This document shows positions 1 through 13,700 of a stretch of 64,000 nucleotides of DNA, one piece after another. Location: the NCBI RefSeq assembly GCF_958979055.1, contig NC_084895.1:1412001-1476000 (forward strand), written 5' to 3'. The stretch's first letter is position 1. Every line of letters begins with the position of its first letter. Below the pieces are notes generated by a model that was not told the origin of the DNA, made no database searches, and was given only the letters and a program-made list of their open reading frames with translations. The position numbers and the translations under genes are program-made. This DNA is from Alnus glutinosa. Taxonomy: Eukaryota; Streptophyta; Magnoliopsida; Fagales; Betulaceae.

Positions 1-339
1 CGAGCTTGCCTGCTAGGCAAGTCGAGTACTCGAAATTTAGCTTGTCTAACTCAGCTAACAAAGAATTTATAGATTTTTTTTTTCTTTAACTTAACCAGCT
101 CATCTTCCCAACCAACCATCAGATGAGACAAATTGAATTAAATAACGTTAGTAAAAACTTTTAGGCCTCGCTCGGTTTGCGAAATAAACTCTTGGAATTG
201 AATGATTAGTTCATAAGAATAGTCATTACTTTGTTTGGTAGGGGTCTATTTTTTAGAATAGTTATTCCAATGGAAATAACTATTCCCTTACGAAGTGGAA
301 TACCTATTCCTCTAAAAAAATGAGAGGAATAGCTATTCT

Positions 340-1289
340 TAGGGGTGAGCATAAAATCAATGACATCCATGCGGGGGTGGGTGACATGGGGCGGGGGATG
401 CGGGGTTTGCGGGTTGTGCGGGTATCCCCGGTTCAAGCCAAAACATGAGAAAAATCAAACCAAAGCCAAATTCAATACCAAACATAGACAAGCAGTGATA
501 ATTCTTTCCAGTGTATGTTGCGTATAAGAGGAACCCACAACAGCAACAACAAGAAGAATATTCTTGAAAGAGGATTGCCATAAAGAAAATTAGTCATTCT
601 TGGACTCACCTTCTCATCCTGTATATCAACAACACTTCTTGGTAATGCTTTGTTTACCCATAGGCCACTGGACCCGCGGAGCCAGCGAAGATGGGAACGA
701 TCGATCGAGGTTGTGGTGCTGTGCGGCGTAGGAGAAGAAAAGGGAAGATGAAGTTAGGGTTTTTTCTGGATAGTTGCGTTTTAGTATTTATGCTAAACAC
801 ACCGTTTGGAGTAGGGATTGTAATGACTAATAGTTGTAACACACTTTAAAAAATACTACAACTTGCATGTGACACGTGGTCCACTAGTCTTCAGCTCTTC
901 ATCTTCCAGATTCTTCCTCTTCTCTTCTTTCCGTTTTAGGTTTCACCATTTCAACTTCGGCTCTTCTTTTCCTTTCTTCTTTTCACAAATCCTCTAGGCT
1001 CCAATCCTCCTCCATTCCGCGGTCCTCTTTCACTTGTAGCGAAGATGAAGAGAAGAGGAAGATGAAGAGTTAGAAGAAGAAGAAGAAAATAAGAGAAACA
1101 TGAAAAGGGGGGTGCGGCTGCGACGCGCTAGGGTTAAGGAAAGGGGGGTATGGTTTTTTTAATTATATATATAATTTGTGCGGGTTGGGGCGGTGTGGGG
1201 CGGGTCCCTAGCTTCTTTCAAATGGTCCCCCCGCAACCCACACCGCACCGTGCGGGGCCCAAATACATGTAATATCCCAGTTTTTTTTT

Positions 1290-1337
<48 letters not shown>

Positions 1338-1364
1338 ATAACTTATTAAGTAAGTTGTAAAAAA

Positions 1365-1396
<32 letters not shown>

Positions 1397-4300
1397 AAAA
1401 GAGGAAGCAACTTGCACAACAAGTTGTATTATTTTATTATTCTTTTTCTTCCTCTTTCCCAATTCTTCTTATCTCCTTCTTTCTTCTTGTTCTTTCTCGC
1501 CGTGTACACAGAGTCAGTGACAGAGAGAGAGATTGAGAGGGATAGAGAGAGTAAAATCGGGAGAGTGAGAGTGGAACAGAGAGAGAGATTGAGAGAGAAG
1601 AGAAATAGAGAGAGAGAAGCAGAGATCGAGAGAGACAAAGAGAGATGCCGAGAAGAAGACCCGACCCCCGGGAGGTCAGATTTTCCGACCAACCACGGTG
1701 GGTCGGAGCAGAGGACGCCGGCAATGCTATTTCCGGCGGGCCAGGTGTTGTTCCGGCCGAACACCGCGACCCGTGAGCCCAGAAAACCCGAGAGACCCGA
1801 GAACCCGTGACTCACGATCCGTGACCCATTGAACCCGACGGCTTGAAGTTTGGTTTTTCCGGCGATTTTCGGTGGTTCCAGTGGCGATTTCCGGTGGGTT
1901 GAAGCAGAGGCGAAGCCCGGTGGCCGGAGAACACGATTTCCGGCGAGACAGAGCTGGGTTTTCCGTGGGTCGTCGTCGGAGGCGATTTCTGGTAACTTGG
2001 GAGGCGATTTCCGGCGAGAAATCAGACCGGTTTCTCTGTCTTTCTCAGTGATTTTTCCGGTAGCTTTCTAAGAAAGTCCTCTAGGAAATTTCTTGTGATT
2101 TTACCTCAAATTGTTGTTGCTTGCTTTGTCGTTCTCTGTTTTGATCTAACTGATTTTGTTGGGTAATATGATGAATATTTCTTTGTGGATTATTGATGGA
2201 TATTTCGGTTGTGTTCTTCCCTGTTTAGTGGTTACCCGGGTTCCCTGTTTCGACAGTGTGTGTGTGTTTGGATTTTTGTGGGTTTCGGCCGGTAGTCTTA
2301 ATCTTGTGGTTGTGAAATTGTTGATGAATTTTAGCTGATTTGGGTGAAGTTTTGGTGATGGGTATTCTTGTTTGTGGTTAAAAATTTTGGAAGATTTTGG
2401 GTATTAATTTATGTTTGAATATTAGTACTGGAGATTATCAAGGTAAATAATTTTTATGATTTGATTCATAGTTGTTGATTTACTGAGAGTTTGATGATTT
2501 TCTGGATTATGATTATTGTTAAGATTGAGGGTTGATCGTTGGAAAGATTGTATTTGTTAGTTAGAATTTTTGAATGGTCTGTTAGGGTGCTCTAGAAGTA
2601 AGATAAGTCGTGAGTGTTATGTTTGGTGATTTCTGGATTCTATTTATAAACTGATTGTATGGGTATTGTGGTTCCTGTTTGTTGATCTTGGCTGAAATAC
2701 TATTCTTTGTTGATGGGCGTTTTGGAGATTTGTTATTAATTATTGTAGTTAAGGATTATTATGTTTTTAGTGTTTAAAAGGATTCTGGAATAATTTAGGA
2801 GTGAGGGTTTTGGATTGGGTATATTATGGATTTGATGTTTGATTGAGAGTGTAGGGAGTAGATGGTTATGAATTTTTCTAGATGGTAGTGTTGGATTTTG
2901 ATACCTGGCTTTGAGGATGGCCGAATGGTTGTATGTGGGTAATTTAGTAATTGTTTGATAATAATCATTTGAGTATGTGTTTTCAGTGAGTATTGGAATT
3001 TTGAAGATATGTAGAGTACTTTTTATATAAAAGTTGTAGGATATATTGGTTAAGTGTTTTAATCCTTGGATAGAGATTTTGTATATAGAATATACATATG
3101 AGATAATTTAGTTTAAGTCTTAGAATTGAAATTTCGGAACGATCAGCTAAATTTATTCTCGTGTTTTATTTAGGTAGAAGCTCGACTCCGAGGCTAACGG
3201 CTAGTCCAGGTAAGGGGATACAACACCGAAAAACCCCAACAAGATTTTATTATAAATCTTTTGAAAAAGTGTTGGGGAATTTTACAAAGTGTTGCTCATG
3301 CGATTTTTAATGCCAAGCTTTATTACTCATATGATATTGTTTAAGAATTTTGAGCATAAATCACAGTTTTGGTTAAGAGCATTTTTAAGAATTATGATTT
3401 ATGCATAATTATAGTTAAGACTATGAGCATTTTAAAATTATGGATTATGCATACTTACAGTCATAATTAAGAGCATTTCAAAGTTGCGAAATATGCAATG
3501 ATGAAAAAGAGAGCATTTGAAAGTTATGATTATAGAGCATTCCAAAATAAATGACTCTATTTATGAATACAGTTTTGAAAGAAAAGATAATCTAAAGTTA
3601 AATTCTGCACATGACTACAGTTATAAAAGCGGCTCTTACAGTTTTGAAATAAAGTTTACAGATAAAGCAGAGCCTACAGTATTACAGAAAACGTTTATGT
3701 GCAGTAATTGTTTAACCTTGAGGCACTACTACAGTTAGGTCGGTACCGTATAGGGTAGCATGGCAAACATACCGCAAGTCGGTGTGTGCTACCATCCGAG
3801 GTTGGCCTTCACCTAGGGAAGATCCCCAACCCGGCGACTCTTCTCTGTGACGACAGGCTGAGTCTATAGGTCCTTTGGACAAAGCCAACGTGCGCCGCTC
3901 ACGGGAATTGGCGGTGTAGAGTTTATAAGAGGTTAAACCACAGAGAAAGGATTAAAGAGAAAACTGATTAAAAAGAATATACTGGATCATAATAAACTGT
4001 CATTCTCATTTATAAACTGTCATTCTTATACCATTATTCATATTCTTCAAATTCTATTTAATTGTTCATATGCCTTGCCACCTGTCCTAAAACAATACAT
4101 TTCACTTTATGAATCATGCTTTAATATGTGTTTTTCTTATAAAACATAAACAGCCTAGCATATCACTTCTCAGATAATTATTCATAACTTGAATCTTGAA
4201 CTTATACTCAATCTAAAATCACATATCATATTCATACTTCTAAACATCATCGTAATCTTAATATATTCAAAAAAAAAAACACTTAAATCATCTAAAATAA

Positions 4301-4881
4301 ATTAAAATCAATATGCTATTGGTTTAGGTTGTAATTCAATTTACTTTATGCAATTCATCATATGTGAAATTAATTCTTAACAGTGAGTAGAATAAATCTG
4401 TCATTATGCATGACTAAAGATTATGGCATAAAAGTTTATAGCATGTTTTATTCCTCCTGGTGTTGTATTTTCCTTACTGAGTTGTCGAACTCACCCCTTC
4501 TTCCTCCACCCCCCTCCAGATGACAACCGTAAGAAGAAGTCTTTTTCTTGTAAGGGCATAGACCTCGCTGAGAGCGATTGTTCGTGATGAACCAGCCAAA
4601 CCCTAATATTGTATAGTATGATTTGTTACTTTTGAAGTTCATGTAATTTTGTATAGATTTATAAATAGAAAGGTTTAAGAGAGTAGAAGTTTTAAATTTA
4701 TTTGTTGTAATTGCACGTTTCCAATTTATGATTGTAGTACTCAAACTCACGTTTCCCTTATTTCCCAAAACGGGGGCGTGACAATACAGGCCCGTGGCCC
4801 ACACCATGCATTTGTTTTTCCTGCTAGATGGGGTGGGTGTTGCGGTTTGGGGCGGGTATTACGGTTTTTTGCTCACTCTTA
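340..4881. mobile_element. hAT-like element with TAGGGGTGAGCA termini, carrying a nested solo LTR
   Basis: The left end is TAGGGGTGAGCATAAAA and the right end TTTTTTGCTCACTCTTA, an imperfect terminal inverted repeat. It is flanked by 8-bp duplications GCTATTCT (332-339) and GCTATTCC (4882-4889), 7 of 8 matching, as expected of hAT insertion. Without the nested LTR the element is about 1 kb and has no transposase. It includes GCGGG-rich simple sequence near 370-420 and 1180-1260. Confidence 0.7.
1268..4783 (+). mobile_element. Solo LTR, 3.5 kb, Ty3/gypsy-like, perfect 5-bp target duplication
   Basis: It begins TGTAATATCCC and ends GGGGGCGTGACA (TG...CA), flanked on both sides by ATACA (1263-1267 and 4784-4788). 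No gag-pol or second LTR is present, so it is a solo LTR left by recombination. It is colinear with the LTR at 48020-51300, including a block at 3175-3240 (GCTAGTCCAGGTAAGG) and one at 3715-3930. Inside are an AT microsatellite, A-runs and a GA-rich leader (1520-1660). Long LTRs of the TGTAACRCCC type occur in Tekay-like chromoviruses; that assignment is inference. Confidence 0.8.
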
Positions 4882-5074
4882 GCTATTCCTAAAAGAATAC
4901 ATTACATTTTTCAAAAAAAAAAAAAAAAAATCCACTCATTATTTTCTATTTTCTTTCATTTTTTTAAAAATAAAATAAAAAATAAAGAAAAAGAAAAAAT
5001 AACCCTTTTTGGGGTGGTCAGCCAGCCACGTATGAAATAGGGGGTGGTCTTAAAGCATTTAGGGGCTGCACAGA

Positions 5075-5480
5075 ACACCTCCGATGACAAAGTCGCATGA
5101 AATTGAAATTGAAATTGATGCATGAATGAAAGATGTTAGAATTGATTTAAAGGGTATGAATGTGTGTTGTAGTTGTGATTTACATTATGCAAATATTGAT
5201 TAACGAATTGATATGTTAAACTGTTTATGGAATCTTATTGAAAACATGTGTTAAAGCATGATCATGGAATTAGAAAAGATATGTATTGTTTTAAGACATG
5301 AAGCATGAGCATATAAATGCTGAACATGGAACGAAGTGAGGTTTACAATCCACGGGAAACGGCAATCTCAAAGGAACAAGTCCCAGGGGGTGTAACTGCA
5401 AGCTTTCACTACTTCGGGGCAAGCCCTATACAATTCACTATCTTGGGGCAAGCCCCATACAGGAAAACTTAGGTGAGGAA
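5075..5480. repeat. Unidentified repeat-like segment with a duplicated GGGGCAAGCCC motif
   Basis: The motif GGGGCAAGCCC with TATACA or ATACA occurs twice (about 5416 and 5444), after an AATTGAAATTGAAATTG repeat at 5101. No ORF or clear termini are visible. It may be an LTR fragment. Confidence 0.35.
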
Positions 5481-5534
5481 TTCTCCCTACTTTTTCCATG
5501 TGAGACAATAGGACAATTCAACTATTTTTGTGAG

Positions 5535-5723
5535 GGACAAATTTCCTACAACGTACATATAAGATTGACATGTGTCTCTTGACATGTGAGAAACATATGT
5601 TATTTAAATAGTATGTGTTTCTTACATGCTTTTTTAATTGCCTTAATTAACAAAACATGTATTTTTTACATGTTTAAATGACACATATAATTTTTATATG
5701 TGGGTTGTAGGAAATTTCTGTCC
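5535..5723. mobile_element. Mutator-type MITE, 189 bp, perfect 9-bp target duplication
   Basis: The ends are GGACAAATTTCCTACAAC and GTTGTAGGAAATTTCTGTCC, inverted repeats of each other. The flanks are TTTTGTGAG at 5526-5534 and 5724-5732. The interior alternates ACATGT-type motifs. Related, more decayed copies lie near 34157-34375 and 45660-45810. Confidence 0.8.
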
Positions 5724-5890
5724 TTTTGTGAGGGGTGTATATTTGCTTTTATTTTATTGAAGTGTAACATTTGTGAACAAGCAAATACAAGGAAAATTCA
5801 AAAGAATTTACTCTTAACAATAGCAAAAAAAAAAAAAAAAAAAACGTTTATTATATATACATTAGTGAAATCCAACAACAATTTGGACAA

Positions 5891-5956
5891 GTGAAAACGC
5901 GTGAGAGAAAAAAGACCATAGAAAAAAGAAGTCTTTTTTCTCTCACGCGTTTTCAC
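5891..5956. repeat. Perfect 26-bp inverted repeat with 14-bp loop
   Basis: The arm GTGAAAACGCGTGAGAGAAA..AAGAC (5891-5916) is repeated exactly in inverse at 5931-5956. The flanks are AT-rich and show no obvious target duplication. Confidence 0.9.
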
Positions 5957-6740
5957 TTTAAACCTTTAACGTTTAAACCTCATCACTTTCAAGATAATTA
6001 CTATATTATTTCAAGATTGCCCTACTTTCCAACATCACTTTTAGAGATGATTTACTAGTACATTCATAAATTAACAAAAAAATTTAAAAGAAAAAATAAG
6101 TTTTAGATGCTTCTCTTAGAAAATAGTGTCGGTGTTTAGTAAGAGTTGTAATTTGAGCTCATGTCGTGTAATGGGTACAAAAGTTTATAGATCAATTATA
6201 ATTCGACTCATTTAATTATTTGTGTTGAGTTTGCGGATTCTGTAAAAAATTATAGAATGTCGCATGTCAAGTTCAAATTATATCTCGAATTATTTAATTA
6301 AATGAGTTAGAACTTTAATTAATTTAGTGCCATCCAACCCTTGCCAACAAGCCACATGGATACTACACGTCCTGCATTAGAATACTTCAGGCTTGGAGTT
6401 TAGAGCACTAGCAATTATTTTACCAGACACTACTAGTTTAAGTGAGAGTAGTAAATTCATATTAGATTTGACTTCACTTATTTGCCTATAAATAAGTTCA
6501 TACCCCAGGTACAAAGAAAGACTAAATTCTTGTGCATTGAGCATTATTTTCTCACATAAGCTAATTTAGGCATTGAAACGAGACTCCCGAAAAAATCTAT
6601 TGAATGTACCGTTCACACCGTACCAAAAACTGTCCCAACAGCTTCCTATTGTAATCTTTTGTTGAGTGAAAGCAACAGTTACATGATGCGTATGTTTGCT
6701 ATTCTGGTAGATGTATGAATGAATTAGGGAGTTGATTGGG
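5957..6740. other. AT-rich intergenic sequence, nothing recognised
   Basis: Low-complexity, AT-rich, with no supported ORF, RNA gene or transposon end. Confidence 0.5.
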
Positions 6741-6843
6741 GTACAACTTCATCACAACTTGGCCACAACCCTCACTCACAATGGGGTGGGTCCCACACAA
6801 GTGGAACCCACCCCATTGTGAGTGGGTTGTGATCAAGTTGTAC
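6741..6843. mobile_element. Hairpin MITE with GTACAACTT ends and GGTGGGTCCCAC centre
   Basis: The arms GTACAACTT...CACTCACAATGGGGTGGGT and their complement ACCCACCCCATTGTGAGTG...AAGTTGTAC nearly fill the element. The left arm has an 11-bp insertion. The structure resembles the hairpins at 34973-35083 and 35164-35276. Confidence 0.7.
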
Positions 6844-6849
6844 AAAAGA

Positions 6850-8021
6850 GTTGTACATTTAGCACTTTGTGGGGATCCTGTCTTCGCCTCTTGGAGTATG
6901 TCCAGTTGTTTTTTAGTTTCACTTTGAATTAAATGCTCATGTGTTTATAATGCGATTAGATTTGTCTTTTAGCCACGTTTATTTATACGAAACAATAAAT
7001 TTAATCATTTAATTTATATTTAAATTCAGTTCAGCACGTTGAATATTTAATTGAAAATAAAAATGAATAATATAAACAAAGTCTAAACTCAAAACCAATA
7101 TTTTAACAAATAAATAAAACATGAATTTCCACCTACAATAAGAAGTGTATAACTTTAGTTTCATTGTTCAACTATTAGTGTAAGCTACAGCCTTTTTTAT
7201 TATTATTAATTACATATTTTTTGCTTTAATATGAACTTATTTCTATACAAATCATACCTTAAAATTTCCGTTCACTTCTTGGCAACATTACGCTAATTTC
7301 TGTTTGGAAAAATTTTGGGTACTACGGTTTATACTACTTACAAACTCATGTTATGGTACACATTTTCGTATCTGACGTGATAAATGTTATATGAACTACC
7401 ATGTCCATTTGTAAGAACTTATAGTAAAAGTTTTAGTACCCGTACCTAGCAACACTCTATCTTTATTCTTAACAATACAATCTTTTCTTTCCTTCTTTTG
7501 ATCAGCTGATGAATACTTTCCAAAGCAATAAGAACAGTGAGATGGTACTCTCTCTCATAATGATTCTTTATGACTAAATATGTAAGTTAAGCATCTCTTT
7601 TGGACATCTCTTCCAACAAAAAGCATAAATACAAATAATTTCACGTAACATATCCAACCAATTGAAACATGTCACCGGGATTGTAAGATCGTGAAATTCC
7701 AGGGAAAAATTCTTGTAAGCAGAATTCCTATTAACATCACTGTAATAGGACAAGACAAAGTTTTCCTCGATTTGGAAGAAACTTCTTCAAATGGCAATCT
7801 GGAAGATTATCCACATGTGGGTGACTGATCATACAACCCATTTAATAATCACACGACGAACTAAAGCGCAGATGGATAGTCTTCTGATTTGCTGCCACCT
7901 AGCAATTTGGAGGAAATTCCTTCGAACTGGCTTGGAGGAAAACTCTATCCCGGGGGAACTTGTCCCCTAAAGTTCACAATTTTCAGCAGTCTAACCCACT
8001 TTGTACAATGTGGATACAAAA
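6850..8021. other. Intergenic region downstream of the TlyA-like gene
   Basis: AT-rich sequence without a recognisable gene. The part nearest 8021 must hold the 3' UTR of the minus-strand methyltransferase, but no clear polyadenylation signal can be assigned. Confidence 0.5.
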
Positions 8022-9482
8022 TCAATTTGCATTTCTCTTAGCTGTCCGGCTGAAGTAAACCAGAAATTCTGTATTACCCTCGGCACCCTTTAGTGGAGAC
8101 TCAATCCACCCTTTGCTGCAGAATCCAAAATTCTCTACACCCTTTATGATCTTGTCAAGAACCTGCACAACAAATCCCCAATCAGTAGCAGATCTTCTTC
8201 CACTTTTCAGAGTCAATGGCAATTGTGTTTTGTGACTAGTAAGAAAACAAAGAAAGGGAAGGAAACTCTGAATCTTAAGAACATAAGAAAATTTCCAAGT
8301 TCACCCTTTTTCATCTCTTCCAGTAGACAACATTAATTATATTTTTGCCATTTTTTTTTCTTTCCAAATTTCACTTTCAATCATGTTTTCAGAAAACTTG
8401 ATACCAGGTACTAAATCTCAAAGAGGGCTAAAAAAAATCTTATTTCCCAAATATTTTTTTAGAAATAGATGCCAGCATCCTGGAAATCAAGTAACAACCA
8501 TAGAGGCCAATGCATACCTCTTGATGGACTACAGGATCTCTCACTATCCCACCACCTCCTACCTGCAAAGAAAGTGAAATTTTAAGCTCTTAAGTAAAGA
8601 GTTCATATATATTTTTCGAAAAACAATGACCACTTTCTTAGCACTGAAATATTTATGCACAGATAGCAAACCTTTTACGATCAAACATTACACTTCATTT
8701 CTTTTATCAATCAAGATACATTATATGCTACCGATACAACGTTTTAAAGAACGAGCACACAAGTTGATCTCTTGAACCTACAAAATTGTCCCACAATTAG
8801 TCTAAGATTGAGTCTTACATGAAGGCGCTAGAACCCCTAAAATACCTGCCAGATAATTAATTTTTAACATTGAAAATCTGTTCCTATAGAATGAAAAGAA
8901 AAAAGTCTACGTAAATATCCTTCAATCTAAGTGTTTCTTTGTTATAAAACACATACTACCATGGGACAACCTATTGCATGATAGGACTTTAGTATTCATA
9001 GAGCTGCACTCTATGTTTGTTTTGTGACCTTAAAGTTGTCCTTCATGTTCTTTACTTGTATAGAGGGTGGATTCTCTTTCGCTTCTCATTTCTCATTTCT
9101 CATTTCTGGATTCTTTTTCTTTTTCTTTTCTTTTTTCGATTCATTAATTGTTCGGAGCACTAAGACCATGGCTTAAATGGTAATAGATGGGGAGGCATTG
9201 GACTACCAGTTTAGTCCAAATCATTTTTTTGATAAGTGACTACCCGTTTAGTCCAAATCATACCAATAAAAGAATTGCTTTTTGTCCTTGCGCACTTTCC
9301 TCACATTCTCTTGTGCTGGGTTACATCCCCTTGATGTCTTCTAATGAACTTAGTAAGCAAAAAGGGGGGGAAAAAGAAAACAGGTTTGATGGGGTTGCTA
9401 AATAGCATTCTATTTAGCAACATGTCCAAGTGCTTTCCCCATGTCTTGTAACACAATGTAAACATTTTTGGTGAACCAATTG

Positions 9483-9515
<33 letters not shown>

Positions 9516-10740
9516 ACTAATGGTGTGAACTTGCATGATTCTTCACTTGAGCATGTCATGAATCGACCAAGTCTCAAGTTGAAGCACTAGAAAGAGCTCT
9601 TCCGTCATTGTTAAAGAATTTATATACAAAGCAAGATCTGTTTTATCAAATTTGAGTACAGCTTTCTACACTTATACTAGAGTGGAGCACAAATGCAGGA
9701 CAGGAAAAATTGTAAAATCATTTAGTATCACTGCAATTCATTTGAGTTGAGAGATGGATTCCTTTTTCTATATTAACAAAGATAATAAAAATAAAAATAA
9801 AAAATAGCCTAAACTAGCTTCATATGACTGCAGGATGTAAAAACCCGTGTACAAGTGCAAGAAAGAATAAATATACACAAAATGATAGAAAAATAATAAG
9901 AGTTTCTTACTTGCGATCTTCGAGCTTCAAATTGAGGCTTAACCAGGGTAACTAAGCCTGCCTCTTCCTTCATCACATTGACTACAGCAGGCATGACCTG
10001 CTTACAAAGTACATAAATAAACAAAGATCTTAATATTTGAGGGGGAAACAAACCAAGAAAAAAGATCCAAAAGTTATGCATAATGGTCAATGAACGCACA
10101 GGTAACAAGAACTCTAACCCTTAGATCAAGGGTAAAGGATCTCTCGGTGTGTGTGTGTGTGCACGCGCGCGCGTACATACATACGCATACAACCATCATA
10201 ATATCTATTTGTTTCTTTGAGTAAGTAAATATTAATCATTTATAGCTCCAAGGAGACAAATTGAGTAGATTAGCATAGAAGTGGGACAATTCTGTTGGCT
10301 AAAGAAAATCTAACTCACAAACAACTTCTGCCTACTTCAGGCTAAAGAAAATAAAAGCCACTAAAGTTCAATCTTCAAATTTGATAAGTCCAAGAAAGGA
10401 AAATGAGAAGAATCATATCACACAACTACTTCAGATTCTGGCCATGCAAATAGATAAAGGAGAGGATGAAAACAACCAGTCAAAAACAACTTTAAATATA
10501 GCAACACTAAATATATTCACCACTGTTTGAAAGCTTACCAAGAGAATTGAGATGAATGAAAGGTCCAAAGTCACCAAATCAACTTTTTGGGGGAGTTCAG
10601 AAAGGTATCTTAAATTTGTCCTTTCCATCACAGAAACACGATCATCTCGACGAATTTTTTCAGCCACCTAAAGAAGTCAGCAGAGATTATAAATCAAGAA
10701 CCATTAAGGATCCAAGTGCTTTTTTATTTTTTATTTAAAA

Positions 10741-10787
<47 letters not shown>

Positions 10788-13700
10788 GTGGGCATGGGAG
10801 ATAAAACAGAATATTAGATATAATTTCTCTATGGGTTCTGCAATAATGGAAGAAAGAAAATCTTGCATCAAAGACTACAGGTTAGATTTTCTTTTGCAGG
10901 ACTTGATTGATGATGGATAAACTAAAATGCTAATCTAGTTATCTTATAAACAAATAGTTAGAATATTAATTAAGTGATTAAATTTAATATTTCCTATCAG
11001 TTTAAGCTTTTGGGAGAATTTGTAATTTAACATGATATTAGAGTAAGGATAATGTTGGGCCTCACTTGTTGAAGGGGAGTTTGAACCCACACGACACACG
11101 TGAGGGGGAGTGTTAGAATATTAATTAAATGATTAAATTCATCATTTTTATCAGCTTAAACTTTTCAGACAATTAGTGATTTAACACACAAATCAAACAG
11201 ACTAGGTTAAGAAACAAAAACAAAAAGGAAAAAAAAAAACCTTTTGTTCCTTCTTATTGCCTTTGATCAAGCAAGTTTTTCTCAACAAACCAGTTCTAGA
11301 ATAATTAAATAACAAACTACTTCCAGCATTTACATCCCAAGACCCAAAAGCAACCTGAAAGGCAAGCTCTGGGGTTAAGGATGCAGCTCATCTTTTGGTA
11401 TTTAAATCCCAGATCCACAAGAGTTGTGATGATCTTATTTCAGAAGAAGATTTCTTTAAATTACACTTGAAAAAATAGGGATTTTCCTTCTCTTCAAATT
11501 TTCCCTGGTTAATTGGCTTTTCAAACTACTTATCAAGCTTCTCAAATTAATATGCAAATATCTAAAATTTGAAGTATCTCTTCCTTTTGTTTGTTTGTTC
11601 TTTCATTCTTGAGCACCGGAAAATTGAAATTAAACTTTCAATGCTGCATTTAACTTATTGATCTTTTGAATTACAATAAATAACTAGAGAAAATCATCAA
11701 TTAAAGCATGAAAGTTAGAAAGGCCTGAGAAGTCATTTTTCACATATGCAGCAACAAAGATTAATCATCTTGATTGGTATAAAATTGGTAGCAAATATTT
11801 CAATCAGAGATAATCACTGATGTCTTCTTCTTTCATCTAACAATCCAAAAGTAAAAAGGGAAGAAACTATGTCCAGATAATGTCTAGGACATATTCGCCA
11901 TGCAAAAGATATGAAATTAGAACATTATATTACCTGCCCATAACCGACATCAACTCCGTAAACAAATGATGCACCATACTGAAGCAAGCAGTCTGCAAAA
12001 CCTCCCGTGGACAACCCTGAATCAAGAGCTACTTTACCAGAAACATCAACTCCTAGCTGCTCAATAGCAGCTTCTAACTTATATCCTGCTCTGGATAAAA
12101 AAAAAATGGAATTTTTAAATTAATAACACTCTCACTAAAGCTACTTCAGCGATGATATGTGTTAACAGTACATGATGGGTTGCTTCTGGGGAGTAATCAC
12201 CTACATACATATTTTGGAACTTCAGCCTTTATCTGTACAACAGCTTTTTCAGAGACAGGTGTTCCAGCTTTGTTCACCACCTTTCCGTCAACAAACACTT
12301 TGCCTACACCACAAATGTATCAGAGAGAGAGAGAGAGAGGTCCAAAAACAAATGAAAACGACTATAGCTAACTTCTCATGTCAAATGCGCTTCTTCCCAC
12401 AATGATTAAGAATGGAAGAGTCTACGTTGCAAGCTATTCATCAGAAAAAACAAAAAACGAAGCAAGCCAAATTGAAAAATTTCTGCCTGAATGATAGCAC
12501 ATTCTAAGAAAACAAGACAGATACCCACAACAACAACAAACGTAGCAAGCCAAATCGAAAAATTTCTGCCTGAATGATAGCACATTCTAAGAAAACAAGA
12601 CAGATACCCACAACAACAACAACAAAAACAATATTGAATTATTTGGCAGATGCAAATCAGTTTAAATCACTTTTATGTTAACATTTATGAAAAAAAAACT
12701 TGATCTCAAATTTTTCTTGGTCATATAACTGGTTGATATCTTCATCTGAAATTTAATACCAAGGATGTTTTGAACATACCATACACATTTATAACTCAAA
12801 GTTTTTATATCCCTTGGATTTTACCTTAGGTGGTAAGAGAATGAATGGGGTGGGAAGTGAACAGAAGAAGGGAATTGGTCCTAGTTTGGAAAAATGCTCC
12901 AAAACCTGACTGAACAATTTGATTGGTCAAGTCGTCAGTTCAAGTAAGCCCTTTAAACTGTTTTGGTCAAAACCCATCTTGGGCTATTTTGACTGCAAAT
13001 TGGAGATTATCTTCATCTTAAATTTAATACCAAGGATGTTTTGGACATACCACACACATTTCTAACTCAAAGTTTTTATATCCCTTAGATTTTACCTTAG
13101 GTGGTAAGAGAATGAATGGGGTGGGAAGTGAACAGAAGAAGGGAATTGGTCCTAGTTTGGAAAAATGCTCCAAAACCTGACTGAACAATTTGATTGGTAA
13201 AGCCGTCAGTTCAAGTAAGCCCTTTAAACTGTTTTGGTCAAAACCCATCTTGGGCTATTTTGACTGCAAATTGGTGATGACCCACAAGACTGTCGGCATG
13301 GTCTTGTACTTTTTGAAAATAAGCACACATTGCAGGTACTCATCCATCAACTTGTCAGAGTAACACTTTAACCAGTTTATCGCCCCAATTTTTGTTATTT
13401 GTTTAGCCACCCCTAAGATTCTTAAAATTAACCAAACGCAATTTCGTCCATACAAACATACAAAAACTTTACATACATTATTCGCGCGCACAAAAAAAAA
13501 TAAATAAATAAAAACAAAACAAAACATAAAACTCCCATGAAAACGACACTACATGGCATCATATTCATTATTTATCATACTTTTCTGTATTTATTATATT
13601 TTATTTAACGATTGTCCAATCGCTATGATTAAGTAACTATTCTTGATCGATAACAGTCCAGGTTTCAAAACACTGGTTTCAAGCCTTTTCAATCCGAGAA

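Noticed and set aside
1412..1815. Overlapping ORFs of about 130 residues on both strands
   Set aside because: They translate the GA/TC-rich leader of the solo LTR (RERE and SLSLS repeats).
12458..13276. Repeats considered as a CRISPR-like array
   Set aside because: Only two copies of each unit, long units without spacers, in a plant intron: simple tandem duplications.
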